Position numbers and translations under genes: made by a program
Notes under the pieces: generated by a model
Database searches by the model: none
What the model was told of the DNA's origin: nothing
The model's input: the letters and a program-made list of their open reading frames with translations, nothing else
DNA from: an uncultured Lachnospiraceae bacterium
GTDB taxonomy: Bacteria > Bacillota > Clostridia > Lachnospirales > Lachnospiraceae
DNA length: 23,280 nt
Direction of reading: 5' to 3'
Assembly: GCA_910577165.1 (NCBI GenBank)
Contig: CAJTLX010000051.1
Location: forward strand, 1-23,280
Part shown: in pieces, positions 16,507 through 23,280 of the stretch
How the letters are laid out: each line of letters starts with the position of its first letter
Position numbering within the stretch: the stretch's first letter is position 1

Positions 16507-17149
16507 ATTCACACTCCATTTCTGCAGAGCAGGAAAATGCACTCTTATTGCGGTAACAGCCCCGCTCCCTTAAAAATTTCTCCACTGCCTCCGGCACAAG
16601 ATAGCGCAGCGAGCGTCCACTCGCACAGCGAGCGCGAAGATCTGTTGAGGAAATCTCCATTTTCGGCGTATCAAAAAGAACGATCTCAGTGTCAAAGCAC
16701 TTTTCTAAATATTCTGCCGCCGCAAGAATTTTCTCCTTGGGAATCGTCCCCCTGCTTGTCGCCAACAGCCGCGCATTCTTTAAGATCACCTCCGGTCGGT
16801 TCCAGTACGCAAAGTTAAGCAGCGAGTCCCCTCCGATAATAAAATAGTATTCCCTATCGGGATTTTTCCGCTTCAATTCGCTGACGGTATCCGCCGTGTA
16901 GGTCGTTCCCCCACGCACAATCTCCATCTTTGACAAAGAAAAATGGGGGTTGTCCCTAATTGCCAACTCAATCAATTTGCAGCGCGCCTCATCCGATAAA
17001 ATATAGGAATCGGCTTTTTCCAATGTGCGCTTTGACGGCAGAAAGATCACATGGGATAATCCCGCCTGCTCCCTGGCGGACTCTGCAAGGATCAGATGCG
17101 CTAAGTGGATGGGATTGAATGTGCCGCCCATAATTCCAATTTTTTCCAT
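16490..17149 (-). CDS. nadD: Nicotinate-nucleotide adenylyltransferase
   Basis: 219 aa. It makes deamido-NAD from nicotinate mononucleotide and ATP. The nucleotidyltransferase signature GGTFNPIHLAHL is at the N-terminus. FIIGGDSLLNFAYW is in the middle and the ISSTDLRARCASGRSLRYLVP motif is near the C-terminus. The start at 17149 (MEKIGIMGG) fits the family and has AAGGGG about 10 nt upstream; an ATG at 17182 lacks a site. The C-terminal tail of about 20 residues overlapping yqeK is not part of the conserved fold. Confidence 0.95.
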   Translation of the reverse strand: MEKIGIMGGTFNPIHLAHLILAESAREQAGLSHVIFLPSKRTLEKADSYILSDEARCKLIELAIRDNPHFSLSKMEIVRGGTTYTADTVSELKRKNPDREYYFIIGGDSLLNFAYWNRPEVILKNARLLATSRGTIPKEKILAAAEYLEKCFDTEIVLFDTPKMEISSTDLRARCASGRSLRYLVPEAVEKFLRERGCYRNKSAFSCSAEMECEYEQQN

Positions 17150-17199
17150 TCTCTGTTTTCCCCTTCCCCTGTGAAACTGCATGGCACAAACAATTTTAT

Positions 17200-17493
17200 T
17201 TATCCATTGGGCAGTTCAATTTTTTTGTTCTCCTTTGATTCGCGGTAGAGCACAATTTTTCTGCCGATCACCTGCACCACTTCTGCGTGTACTCGCTCCG
17301 CAAGCATTGCCGCAATCTGCCCCGGCTCATCCAGACAGTTTTTCAGCACGGTGATCTTAATTAGTTCACGGGCAGCAAGTGCCTCCTCGATTCCCTTTGT
17401 AAATTCCGGTGTCAGACTTGCCTTGCCAATCTGAAAGATCGCGTCTAAGTTCATGGCAAGCCCCTTCAAATATGATCGCTGCTTACTTGTCAT
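17200..17493 (-). CDS. yhbY: YhbY-family RNA-binding protein (CRM domain)
   Basis: 97 aa, a single CRM domain. The N-terminus reads MTSKQRSYLKGLA. The GKASLTPEF loop corresponds to the G-x-x-G-like loop of the family, and ELIKITVLKNC plus VQVIGRKIVLYR complete the fold. Homologues bind 50S precursors or rRNA. It sits between obg and nadD, the usual place in Clostridia. The start has a G-rich site (GGGGGAAAA) just before it and lies 14 nt after the obg stop. Confidence 0.92.
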   Translation of the reverse strand: MTSKQRSYLKGLAMNLDAIFQIGKASLTPEFTKGIEEALAARELIKITVLKNCLDEPGQIAAMLAERVHAEVVQVIGRKIVLYRESKENKKIELPNG

Positions 17494-17507
17494 TCTTTTC
17501 CCCCAAT

Positions 17508-18797
17508 TTATTGATAATAATCAAATTCCAACCCGTACATCCGCACGGTATCGCCATCTTTTATCCCAAGTTTTTCCAATTCATCAAGAATTCCATTTTC
17601 CTTTAAAAATTTCTGAAAAAATTCAAATCCCTTCTCCGAATCAATATTGGTATAGCCAAGCATTTTTTCCACGCGGGGACCCTCCACGATATAGACATTC
17701 TCCCCCTCATCATAATTTACTGTATATGGCAGGTTTGGCTCAAGTGCCGGGTCAAAAAAATACTCCCGCTCAAAAACTTTTGGCTCGCTCTTTGTGGTCT
17801 TTAGCAGCTCTCCCACATAGTAGAGCAATTCCTTTACGCCCGCGCCGCTGACCGCAGAAATTCCAAATACTTTTACTCCCTCCGGCGCGAAAGCATCGCG
17901 TATCCTGGCGAGTGCGATATCCACTTCCTCCCCATAAAGCACATCCAGCTTATTTGCCGCGATCACCTGGGGCTTGGTTAAAAGTTCTCTATTGTAGGAG
18001 GCAAGCTCTCTGTTGATGGTGCGGACATCTTCAACCGGGTCGCGCCCCTCCGTTGCAGCGGCATCCACCAGATGGATAATCACGCGTGTGCGCTCGATAT
18101 GCTTTAGAAATTCATGTCCAAGTCCCACTCCCTCCGACGCGCCCTCGATCAGCCCTGGAATATCCGCGATCACAAAACCGTCAGCATCGGCAAGATCAAC
18201 CACGCCAAGGTTCGGATTTAATGTGGTAAAATGATAGTTTGCAATTTTTGGTTTCGCGTTGGTCACGCGGGAAAGAAGAGTTGATTTTCCAACATTTGGA
18301 AATCCAACCAGCCCCACATCCGCAATCACCTTTAATTCCAGCGTAATATTTAATTCCATTGCATCCTGCCCCGGCTGCGCGTATTTTGGCACCTGCATGG
18401 TCGCCGTTGCGTAGTGTTGATTGCCCTTTCCGCCCCTGCCGCCCCTAAGAATTATCTCGCGGCGGTTTTCGTGGGACATATCCGCGATCACCTTGCCACT
18501 CTCCGCCTCCTTGATCACGGTTCCCTCCGGTACCCGAAGAACCAGATCCGCCCCGTCTTTTCCCGAACAATTATTTTTTCCGCCCTCTGCACCGTCCTCT
18601 GCACAATATTTTCTTTTGTAGCGAAATTCGGACAGGGTATTCAACCCCTCGTCCACGACAAAAATTACATCGCCGCCCTTGCCGCCGTCGCCGCCATTTG
18701 GTCCCCCTGCCGCCACAAAAAGTTCCCGTCTGAAACTTACATGGCCGTCGCCGCCCTTGCCGGAGCGGATATAAATATTCGCGCTGTCCGCAAACAT
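17508..18797 (-). CDS. obg: GTPase Obg/CgtA
   Basis: 429 aa. It is an essential GTPase in 50S assembly and stress signalling. The glycine-rich Obg fold spans about residues 1-158 (SGKGGDGHVSFRRE, GGDGGKGGDVIFV). The G domain (about 159-335) has G1 GFPNVGKST, switch II DIPGLIEGASEGVGLG, NKLD (G4) and ISAVSG (G5). A C-terminal OCT domain (about 345-425) is present, as in Firmicutes Obg. The start at 18797 is preceded by AAGGGAGAAAG. No clear promoter was found in the 133 nt between the rpmA terminator and the ATG. Confidence 0.97.
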   Translation of the reverse strand: MFADSANIYIRSGKGGDGHVSFRRELFVAAGGPNGGDGGKGGDVIFVVDEGLNTLSEFRYKRKYCAEDGAEGGKNNCSGKDGADLVLRVPEGTVIKEAESGKVIADMSHENRREIILRGGRGGKGNQHYATATMQVPKYAQPGQDAMELNITLELKVIADVGLVGFPNVGKSTLLSRVTNAKPKIANYHFTTLNPNLGVVDLADADGFVIADIPGLIEGASEGVGLGHEFLKHIERTRVIIHLVDAAATEGRDPVEDVRTINRELASYNRELLTKPQVIAANKLDVLYGEEVDIALARIRDAFAPEGVKVFGISAVSGAGVKELLYYVGELLKTTKSEPKVFEREYFFDPALEPNLPYTVNYDEGENVYIVEGPRVEKMLGYTNIDSEKGFEFFQKFLKENGILDELEKLGIKDGDTVRMYGLEFDYYQ

Positions 18798-18836
18798 GGC
18801 TTTCTCCCTTCTTTCGGATACCCCTTAACTTTAAAT

Positions 18837-18885
18837 CAAGTAGGAAAAAGCTTTTCTCCCCTACTTGCGCGCCGCCAATGCGCAA
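18837..18885 (-). other. Two overlapping inverted repeats in the obg leader
   Basis: CAAGTAGG (18837-18844) pairs with CCTACTTG (18860-18867). TTGCGC (18865-18870) pairs with GCGCAA (18880-18885). The two pairs share bases 18865-18867, so they cannot form together. They lie 40-88 nt before the obg start. There is no U-run after either stem, so they are not plain terminators. A regulatory role is only a possibility. Confidence 0.45.
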
Positions 18886-18929
18886 CTTGAGTGGCATAAT
18901 TCCTCTGCATCGATGTGCGCATAGACAAG

Positions 18930-18962
18930 AAAAACCCCGAGAATATCACAACTCGAGGTTTT
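18930..18962 (-). terminator. Intrinsic terminator after rpmA
   Basis: AAAACCTCGAG (18962-18952) pairs with CTCGGGGTTTT (18941-18931) with one G-T wobble and a 10-nt loop, followed by another T. It ends the rplU-prp-rpmA transcript 22 nt after the rpmA stop. Confidence 0.85.
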
Positions 18963-18984
18963 CCACGCTTTACGCCATTTTTGA

Positions 18985-19275
18985 TTACTCGGCTGTCTCA
19001 ACCGGGTAAACGCTTGCCTGCTTTTTGTCTCTGCCCTTTCTCTCGAACTTCAACACACCGTCAACAAGCGCGTACAGGGTATCATCACCGCCGCGCCCAA
19101 CATTAACGCCCGGGTGAATCTTTGTGCCGCGCTGTCTGTAAAGAATATTGCCGGCCAAAACAAACTGCCCGTCCGCTCTCTTCGCGCCAAGTCTCTTCGA
19201 CTCAGAATCACGACCGTTTTTTGTGGAACCAACACCCTTTTTATGAGCGAAAAACTGAAGGTTCATCTTCAACAT
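18985..19275 (-). CDS. rpmA: 50S ribosomal protein L27 with cleavable N-terminal extension
   Basis: 96 aa, component of the large subunit near the peptidyl transferase centre. It starts MLKMNLQFFA-HKKGVGSTKNGRDSES. The first nine residues form the Firmicutes L27 extension with the NLQFFA cleavage motif, removed by the Prp protease so that the mature N-terminus can reach the tRNA ends. Prp is encoded just upstream, after rplU. The start is supported by AAGGAGGTG about 6 nt before the ATG. Confidence 0.97.
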   Translation of the reverse strand: MLKMNLQFFAHKKGVGSTKNGRDSESKRLGAKRADGQFVLAGNILYRQRGTKIHPGVNVGRGGDDTLYALVDGVLKFERKGRDKKQASVYPVETAE

Positions 19276-19311
19276 GACCTACACCTCCTTCAAATACAAT
19301 CTGTCAATTTC

Positions 19312-19629
19312 CTAATCAATCCGAATAAATTTGCGCCCATAGCTCTCCTCAATCATCGAAAGCCCTAAAAGCAGGGATTTTAGGATAAGCTCGGAAGCTT
19401 CCGACATCGGGGAAGTCACCTTAAAGTCCATCTCTCCTGCCTTTTCATCTTCCCTGTAGGAGAAGGTATCGCTGCTAAACTGCTCCACCGCATTTACTGC
19501 GGTCATTGTCAGGGCGGAGACAGCCGCACAGATAATGTCCTGCCCCCTCGCCGCATACCCTGCATGTCCCGCGCAGTGAAACCCCGCCACGCGCCCTGAT
19601 TTATCCCGATATACGGATACTCTTATCAT
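19312..19629 (-). CDS. prp: Ribosomal-processing cysteine protease Prp
   Basis: 105 aa. It cleaves the N-terminal extension of L27. The catalytic pair is visible as H22 in GHAGYA and C34 in QDIICAAVSAL, at the same numbers recalled for the Staphylococcus aureus enzyme. The gene lies between rplU and rpmA, the standard position (also called ysxB). It starts 6 nt after the rplU stop without a strong ribosome binding site, so translation is probably coupled to rplU. Confidence 0.95.
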   Translation of the reverse strand: MIRVSVYRDKSGRVAGFHCAGHAGYAARGQDIICAAVSALTMTAVNAVEQFSSDTFSYREDEKAGEMDFKVTSPMSEASELILKSLLLGLSMIEESYGRKFIRID

Positions 19630-19635
19630 ACCATA

Positions 19636-19944
19636 TTAAGCATTGATCTTATCAATCTTAACCTTTGTATAAGCCTGTCTATGACCGTTTTTCTTGTGAT
19701 AGCCGGTCTTTCTCTTATACTTATAGACAACTACCTTTTTGCCTCTGCCTTCCTCAATCACCGTTGCGGAAACGCTGGCACCCGCAAGAAACGGGTTTCC
19801 GATCTTTAACTCACTGCCTCCCACGGCGAGAACCTGGTCAAAATTTACGGTAGAATCCTTCTCCACGCCAAGTTTCTCCACTTTAATGATATCGCCTTCG
19901 GCTACTTTGTACTGCTTACCACCTGTTGCAATAATTGCGTACAT
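19636..19944 (-). CDS. rplU: 50S ribosomal protein L21
   Basis: 102 aa, normal length. MYAIIATGGKQYKVAEGD at the N-terminus and the basic C-terminus KKVVVYKYKRKTGYHKKNGHRQ are family signatures. The start has AGGAGGTG 6 nt before the ATG. It is the first gene of the rplU-prp-rpmA unit, with promoter and structured leader upstream. Confidence 0.97.
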   Translation of the reverse strand: MYAIIATGGKQYKVAEGDIIKVEKLGVEKDSTVNFDQVLAVGGSELKIGNPFLAGASVSATVIEEGRGKKVVVYKYKRKTGYHKKNGHRQAYTKVKIDKINA

Positions 19945-19971
19945 ATGGCACCTCCTGTTATCATTACTCGC

Positions 19972-20012
19972 CAGCTTCGGTGTCCGTCTGAAACGTCCTT
20001 ATCACCTCGCTG
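19972..20012 (-). ncRNA. L21-leader-like structured 5'UTR
   Basis: In the transcript, CAGC (20012-20009) pairs with GCTG (19975-19972) and GGTG with CACC just inside, forming a nested stem about 10 nt downstream of the predicted start and 28 nt ahead of the rplU ATG. Firmicutes rplU is often preceded by an autoregulatory L21 leader RNA. Position and size fit, but the covariance model could not be checked. Confidence 0.5.
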
Positions 20013-20028
20013 TGCGGCACACTCAGAT

Positions 20029-20057
20029 AGTCTATACCAAAAAATATCAGATGTCAA
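20029..20057 (-). promoter_or_regulatory. Promoter of rplU-prp-rpmA
   Basis: TTGACA (20057-20052) and TAGACT (20034-20029) are separated by 17 nt on the minus strand. The start would be near 20022, leaving a leader of about 78 nt. Confidence 0.7.
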
Positions 20058-20116
20058 GTAATTTTTACATTTTTTCCGGAATCCTTATTCCCTGCCCGCT
20101 TCATTTGATTTATGTA

Positions 20117-20133
20117 GGGGAGGAATTCTCCCC
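20117..20133 (-). terminator. Short hairpin after the small lipoprotein gene
   Basis: GGGGAG and CTCCCC arms (20117-20122, 20128-20133) flank a 5-nt loop, 10 nt past the stop codon. There is no U-run after it, so termination here is uncertain. Confidence 0.3.
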
Positions 20134-20143
20134 CGGCATCATT

Positions 20144-20545
20144 TTACTCGTAGGTATGCTCGTATACCACTGAACCATCCGGATTCTCATAGAGAAGTTT
20201 TACCTTCGGGTTCTCGACATCGATCAATTCCTTCATCTCGTCAATTACCGCCTCAAACTGCGACTTAGTCTCCTCTAATTTCTCGTCAAAGTACGCGGTC
20301 GTCTCGTCGTTTATCGGCATCTCTGTCGCATAGATATAGCGGTAAACTAAAGTGTCGCCGTCCGCCTTGACTTCCATCGTCATCCCAAGCCCTTCCTGCT
20401 GTTTGATCGCCGCGTCAATCTGATCTTTCTGCGCGTCTATATATTCCTGAATGTCCTTAAATTCCTTGCCACCGCAGGCGGTAAGCGTAATAACCATTAC
20501 AAATGCCAAACATAAATTTACAAATAACGCTGCAATTTTTTTCAT
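20144..20545 (-). CDS. Lipoprotein with a single DUF4854-like domain
   Basis: 133 aa. A lipoprotein signal ends in LTAC with the modified Cys at 24. The mature part (about 30-133) is one domain: IQEYIDAQKDQID, GMTMEVKADGDTLVYRYIY, a coiled helix FEAVIDEMKELIDVENP, and VKLLYENPDGSVVYEH. The same order of motifs occurs twice in the lipoprotein encoded upstream. I assign it to the DUF4854 family seen in Lachnospiraceae by recall; the function is unknown. The ATG at 20545 has GAGGAG about 10 nt upstream. It has its own promoter and long leader. Confidence 0.8.
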   Translation of the reverse strand: MKKIAALFVNLCLAFVMVITLTACGGKEFKDIQEYIDAQKDQIDAAIKQQEGLGMTMEVKADGDTLVYRYIYATEMPINDETTAYFDEKLEETKSQFEAVIDEMKELIDVENPKVKLLYENPDGSVVYEHTYE

Positions 20546-20714
20546 ATTTTTTATTCTCCTCACTTTTCACTCTTCAAAAATCTAAAACAAAGTGGTCAGA
20601 TCTTAGAATTCCGCAAAATATGAAACATAAAATTTACCTGATATCTGATATTTTTTTCTGAAAAATTGTTTCAAGGCTCTTTTTTTGCCCTGTTACAATA
20701 TTCTCCAATTTCAA
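20546..20714 (-). ncRNA. Long, possibly structured leader of the small lipoprotein gene
   Basis: About 170 nt separate the predicted transcription start from the ATG. Nested complementary segments are visible. TGAAACA (20673-20667) pairs with TGTTTCA (20627-20621), and AGGGC/GCCTT (20691-20687 and 20677-20673) makes a small hairpin beside it. TCAGATCTT (20596-20604) is an exact inverted copy of 20713-20721, though that arm overlaps the start site. No known riboswitch class was recognised. Confidence 0.35.
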
Positions 20715-20720
20715 GATCTG

Positions 20721-20749
20721 ATTATAACATATTCCTTATATAAAAGCAA
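20721..20749 (-). promoter_or_regulatory. Strong sigma-A promoter for the small lipoprotein gene
   Basis: TTGCTT (20749-20744) and a perfect TATAAT (20726-20721) are spaced by 17 nt, with TG one base before the -10. The start is predicted near 20714. Confidence 0.8.
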
Positions 20750-20860
20750 CTAAAAAAATTTACATTTTTCAACCTTCTTTTGTATGACTTTTATGCAATT
20801 TGACTGTCTTAAATCCTTTAATATGTAAAATAAGCAGCGAAAAGATTTTAAAAATTTTGC

Positions 20861-20885
20861 AAAAAAAGTGGGGACTCCCCGCCAC
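20861..20885 (-). terminator. Second intrinsic terminator after the two-repeat lipoprotein gene
   Basis: In transcript direction a GC-rich hairpin (20885-20868, GGGGA/TCCCC core with GTG/CAC closing pairs and a 2-nt bulge) is followed directly by seven T residues (20867-20861). It backs up the longer terminator just upstream. Confidence 0.65.
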
Positions 20886-20889
20886 AAAT

Positions 20890-20940
20890 AAAAAAAGTCC
20901 CTTGTAATGGCAAAAAACTCTGCCATTACAAGGGACTTTT
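20890..20940 (-). terminator. Strong intrinsic terminator after the two-repeat lipoprotein gene
   Basis: A perfect 20-bp stem (20893-20912 with 20921-20940, AAGTCCCTTGTAATGGC core) has an 8-nt loop and runs into seven T residues in transcript direction. It begins 22 nt after the stop codon. Confidence 0.95.
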
Positions 20941-20962
20941 CCCTTACTATACTATTTTTGAT

Positions 20963-21829
20963 TTATTTCGTGATAGTGGTGCTGTAGACCTCACTGCCGT
21001 CCGGGTTTTCATATAGGATCTTGATCGCGATATCATCCGCGTCAATCAGGGTTTCCAACTGCCGAATCAGCGTTTGAAACTGTTCCTTAGATCCCGTCAG
21101 TGTGGTTTCCATCTCCGCGAGATCTTCCTCGCTCACTTCGACCGGATTATCGTAGATATAGTGGTAGACCAATGTGTTCCCCTCCGCGTAGATCTTCATC
21201 GACATTCCGGAGCCTTCTAACTGTTTTAAGGTCTCATCAAAGATCTCCTTCTGTGAGTCAACATACTCCTGCATCGAGGCAAATTTCTCGCTCTCGGAAT
21301 CCGTTGTTATTTCCCCATAAGTCGGCTTCTCACCATCCTTTGTCAGCAGACAGGAATAGATAAGCGTCCCGTCCGGGTTCTCATACCGCAGTTCCACCGC
21401 TGGATTTTCGATATCGATCACCCGCTCCATCTCCGCAATTACCGAGTCGAACTGCTTGCGGTAATCGCTGATACTCGAATCGAAATAGTCAAGTACCGCC
21501 TGGGTCACTTCCATCGGATCATCGTAGATATAGCGGTAGAGCAGTGTCTCACCCTCCGAGGAAATCTCCATCGTCATCCCGGAGTCCTCATACGACTTTA
21601 ACATCTCATCAATCTGATCTTTCTGCGCCTCGATATATTCATCCACATTCGAGAACAGCTTATCCGATGAGAGAAGTTTCCCCGTTGTCGGAGTCGGATT
21701 CTTTTCTTCATTCTCCTTGGAAACAGACCCGGAAGATGGCTCTCCTTCCTTGCTGCCGCACCCGGTAAAAGAGGTTACGGCAACTGCCAGACAAATCCCT
21801 GCAACCATCGCTAAAAATTTCTTTTTCAT
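20963..21829 (-). CDS. Lipoprotein with two tandem DUF4854-like domains
   Basis: 288 aa. The lipoprotein signal ends in FTGC with the modified Cys at 24, followed by a Ser/Glu/Thr-rich tether to about residue 55. Two repeats of about 100 residues follow (about 60-160 and 185-288). Each has an EYI/V-x-x-QK-x-x-x-D-E block, a GM-S/T-M-x-I/V segment, Y-x-YIYD-D/N-P, a helix ending LID/VID, and YENPDG near the end. The single-domain paralogue lies downstream. The function is unknown; it is likely anchored on the outer face of the membrane. GGAG lies about 9 nt before the ATG. It follows gpsA by 41 nt without a visible terminator, so it may be co-transcribed. Confidence 0.82.
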   Translation of the reverse strand: MKKKFLAMVAGICLAVAVTSFTGCGSKEGEPSSGSVSKENEEKNPTPTTGKLLSSDKLFSNVDEYIEAQKDQIDEMLKSYEDSGMTMEISSEGETLLYRYIYDDPMEVTQAVLDYFDSSISDYRKQFDSVIAEMERVIDIENPAVELRYENPDGTLIYSCLLTKDGEKPTYGEITTDSESEKFASMQEYVDSQKEIFDETLKQLEGSGMSMKIYAEGNTLVYHYIYDNPVEVSEEDLAEMETTLTGSKEQFQTLIRQLETLIDADDIAIKILYENPDGSEVYSTTITK

Positions 21830-21870
21830 CTCTTTCTCTCCTTCATAATAAATTTACATTTTTTTACAAT

Positions 21871-22878
21871 TTACCACTCAAGTGAATGATTCTCTATTGT
21901 GCGGTCGCGCAGTAAAAGATCAGAAACTGCCGTGCGCGGATCTTTGTGTTCAAACAGCACAAGATTTACCTGCTCGACAATTGGCATCTGCACCCCATAT
22001 TTTTTCGAGAGTGCGAGTGCCGCCTTTGCGCAGTACACCCCCTCCACCACCTGATTGACCTCCTTCATCGCCTCCTCCATCGTGCGCCCGCTACCGATTA
22101 AGTATCCGGCATTGCGGTTGCGGCTGTGTCTGCTGGTGCAGGTGACAATTAAATCGCCGATGCCGGAAAGCCCTGCAAAGGTTTCTGCGCGGCATCCCAT
22201 AGCAATCCCAAGCCGCATAATCTCCGCGATCCCCCGCGTCATTAACGCCGCCTTGGTATTATCGCCAAATCCCAATCCATCTGCTACGCCGGCGGCCAGT
22301 GCAATCACATTTTTGATGGAACCACCCAGCTCAATTCCCATGATATCCGGGTTGGTGTAGACGCGGAAAAATTCAGTCATAAAAATATCCTGGATAAATG
22401 TGGCGGTCTTCTTTGTTTTCGCGCCGACTACACAGGTGGTTGGGATTCCCCTAGAAACCTCCTCCGCATGGCTTGGACCGGATAAAACTGCCACATCCGC
22501 ATGGGGAAGTTCCTCGGCGATCACCTCAGTTAGAGTTTTCATCGTACTCTCCTCAATCCCCTTGCCCGCATTGACAATAATCTGCCCGTCCCGGATCCAT
22601 TTCTTTGCCGCCGCTGCCGTCTCGCGCACAAAAGGGGATGCCACGGTAAAGACAATCAAGTCCGGCTCGGATAGTGCCTCCTTAAAATCCCCCGTCACAA
22701 ACACTTCCCTTTGCAGTTTTGCACCCGGAAGATTTTTAATCTCCTTCGGATTTTTCGTGAGAGCCTCCACTTCCTTCTCAAGCTTTGACCAAAGCGTTAC
22801 TTTATGACCATTATTACACAATAAAATTGCCAGAGCCGTTCCCCATGTGCCAGCTCCCAACACAGTAACATTATACAT
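21871..22878 (-). CDS. gpsA: Glycerol-3-phosphate dehydrogenase [NAD(P)+]
   Basis: 335 aa. It reduces dihydroxyacetone phosphate to glycerol-3-phosphate for phospholipid synthesis. The N-terminal Rossmann motif is GAGTWGTALA. SGPSHAEEV and the GGSIKNVIALAAGVADGLGFGDNTKAALMTRG block carry the substrate-binding and catalytic Lys residues. The GLSGIGDLIVTCTS segment is also typical. AAGGAG lies about 7 nt before the ATG. plsY, which uses the product, ends 14 nt upstream, so the two act in one pathway and probably one transcript. Confidence 0.97.
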   Translation of the reverse strand: MYNVTVLGAGTWGTALAILLCNNGHKVTLWSKLEKEVEALTKNPKEIKNLPGAKLQREVFVTGDFKEALSEPDLIVFTVASPFVRETAAAAKKWIRDGQIIVNAGKGIEESTMKTLTEVIAEELPHADVAVLSGPSHAEEVSRGIPTTCVVGAKTKKTATFIQDIFMTEFFRVYTNPDIMGIELGGSIKNVIALAAGVADGLGFGDNTKAALMTRGIAEIMRLGIAMGCRAETFAGLSGIGDLIVTCTSRHSRNRNAGYLIGSGRTMEEAMKEVNQVVEGVYCAKAALALSKKYGVQMPIVEQVNLVLFEHKDPRTAVSDLLLRDRTIENHSLEW

Positions 22879-22892
22879 ACCAATACTCCTTT

Positions 22893-23280
22893 TTATTTAT
22901 TTTTCCCGCTCTCTTCCTTTACCAGCGCGACTTTCTGTCCAATCCGGTTCTCCGTTCCATTTTTAATTCGGAGTAGATTTTGTTTGTGGCGGAAATACGC
23001 CAATCCCATAAATACCAGACTGACAATCAGCGTATGCAAAAAATACGCCTGACCATGATCCACCACCGCAATCCAGATAGGAAAAATTGTCACAATCACG
23101 AGTGAGCCAACCGAGACATATTTCGTCACTGCAACACTTATAACGAACGCCACAATATACAGAGGGATCGCAAGCGGATCGTGCGCCGCCATCACGCCGG
23201 AAGTTACGGCAATGCCCTTTCCCCCCTTAAAATGCAGCCAGAACGGAAAATTATGTCCGATCGCTACCCCAAGCCCTACG
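22893..23280 (-). CDS. plsY: Acyl-phosphate:glycerol-3-phosphate acyltransferase PlsY (partial, 5' end outside window)
   Basis: The reading frame enters from the window edge, with 128 codons visible. Glycerol-3-phosphate acyltransferase motifs are present: GVAIGHNFPFW, then the glycine-rich KGGKGIAVTSGV. Membrane helices and a basic C-terminal tail follow. It transfers an acyl group from acyl-phosphate to glycerol-3-phosphate in the membrane. An internal ATG at 23195 follows the conserved motif and is not the true start. gpsA lies 14 nt downstream. Confidence 0.95.
   Translation of the reverse strand, partial: VGLGVAIGHNFPFWLHFKGGKGIAVTSGVMAAHDPLAIPLYIVAFVISVAVTKYVSVGSLVIVTIFPIWIAVVDHGQAYFLHTLIVSLVFMGLAYFRHKQNLLRIKNGTENRIGQKVALVKEESGKNK

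Noticed and set aside
18571..18897. 108-codon minus-strand frame starting before obg and running into it
   Set aside because: Most of it overlaps obg out of frame. Kept only as a possible leader frame in the findings, not as a gene.

Overview
The window is a run of chromosomal genes, all encoded on the minus strand, so transcription runs from high to low coordinates. The gene order plsY-gpsA, then rplU-prp-rpmA, then obg-yhbY-nadD-yqeK-rsfS is typical of low-to-mid GC Firmicutes. The Prp cleavage motif on L27, two DUF4854-type lipoproteins, a Bce-type peptide-antibiotic module and GH3/GH43 glycosidases point to a gut Clostridia member, most likely Lachnospiraceae. This assignment rests on gene content and recall of families, not on a database search.

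Right to left. (1) 20144-23280: the 3' part of plsY, then gpsA, then a lipoprotein with two DUF4854-like repeats. Two tandem intrinsic terminators follow, then a single-repeat paralogous lipoprotein with its own strong promoter and a leader of about 170 nt. (2) 18930-20057: the rplU-prp-rpmA unit, with a consensus-like promoter, an L21-leader-like structured 5'UTR and an intrinsic terminator. (3) 15483-18797: obg, yhbY, nadD, yqeK and rsfS, covering ribosome assembly, NAD synthesis and Ap4A hydrolysis, closely packed.

(4) 9065-15465: a BceRS-BceAB-like module. The response regulator starts 17 nt after rsfS. A GH43 glycosidase gene lies between the regulator and its intramembrane-sensing histidine kinase. 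The ATPase and permease genes follow a compact control region holding a TTACA-N4-TGTAA operator, a terminator-like hairpin and a likely -10 box. (5) 5839-9017: a small unit of a GNAT acetyltransferase and a permuted GH3 beta-glycosidase, driven by a near-perfect sigma-A promoter. (6) 1-5735: uppP, ftsK/spoIIIE, a Cys-rich ArsR-type regulator and the start of a membrane-domain glycerophosphodiester phosphodiesterase. uppP has a clear promoter, and the last three genes are joined by ATGA stop/start overlaps.

No tRNA, rRNA, CRISPR array, insertion sequence or prophage gene was seen. The most unusual points are the glycosidase inside a two-component system, the compact operator/terminator/promoter ahead of the ABC genes, the structured leader ahead of the small lipoprotein, the 13-residue repeats in the FtsK linker, and the ftsK-ArsR-GdpD coupling. 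The only gene-free stretch over 300 bases is 20546-20962, which holds the two terminators, a promoter and the long leader.
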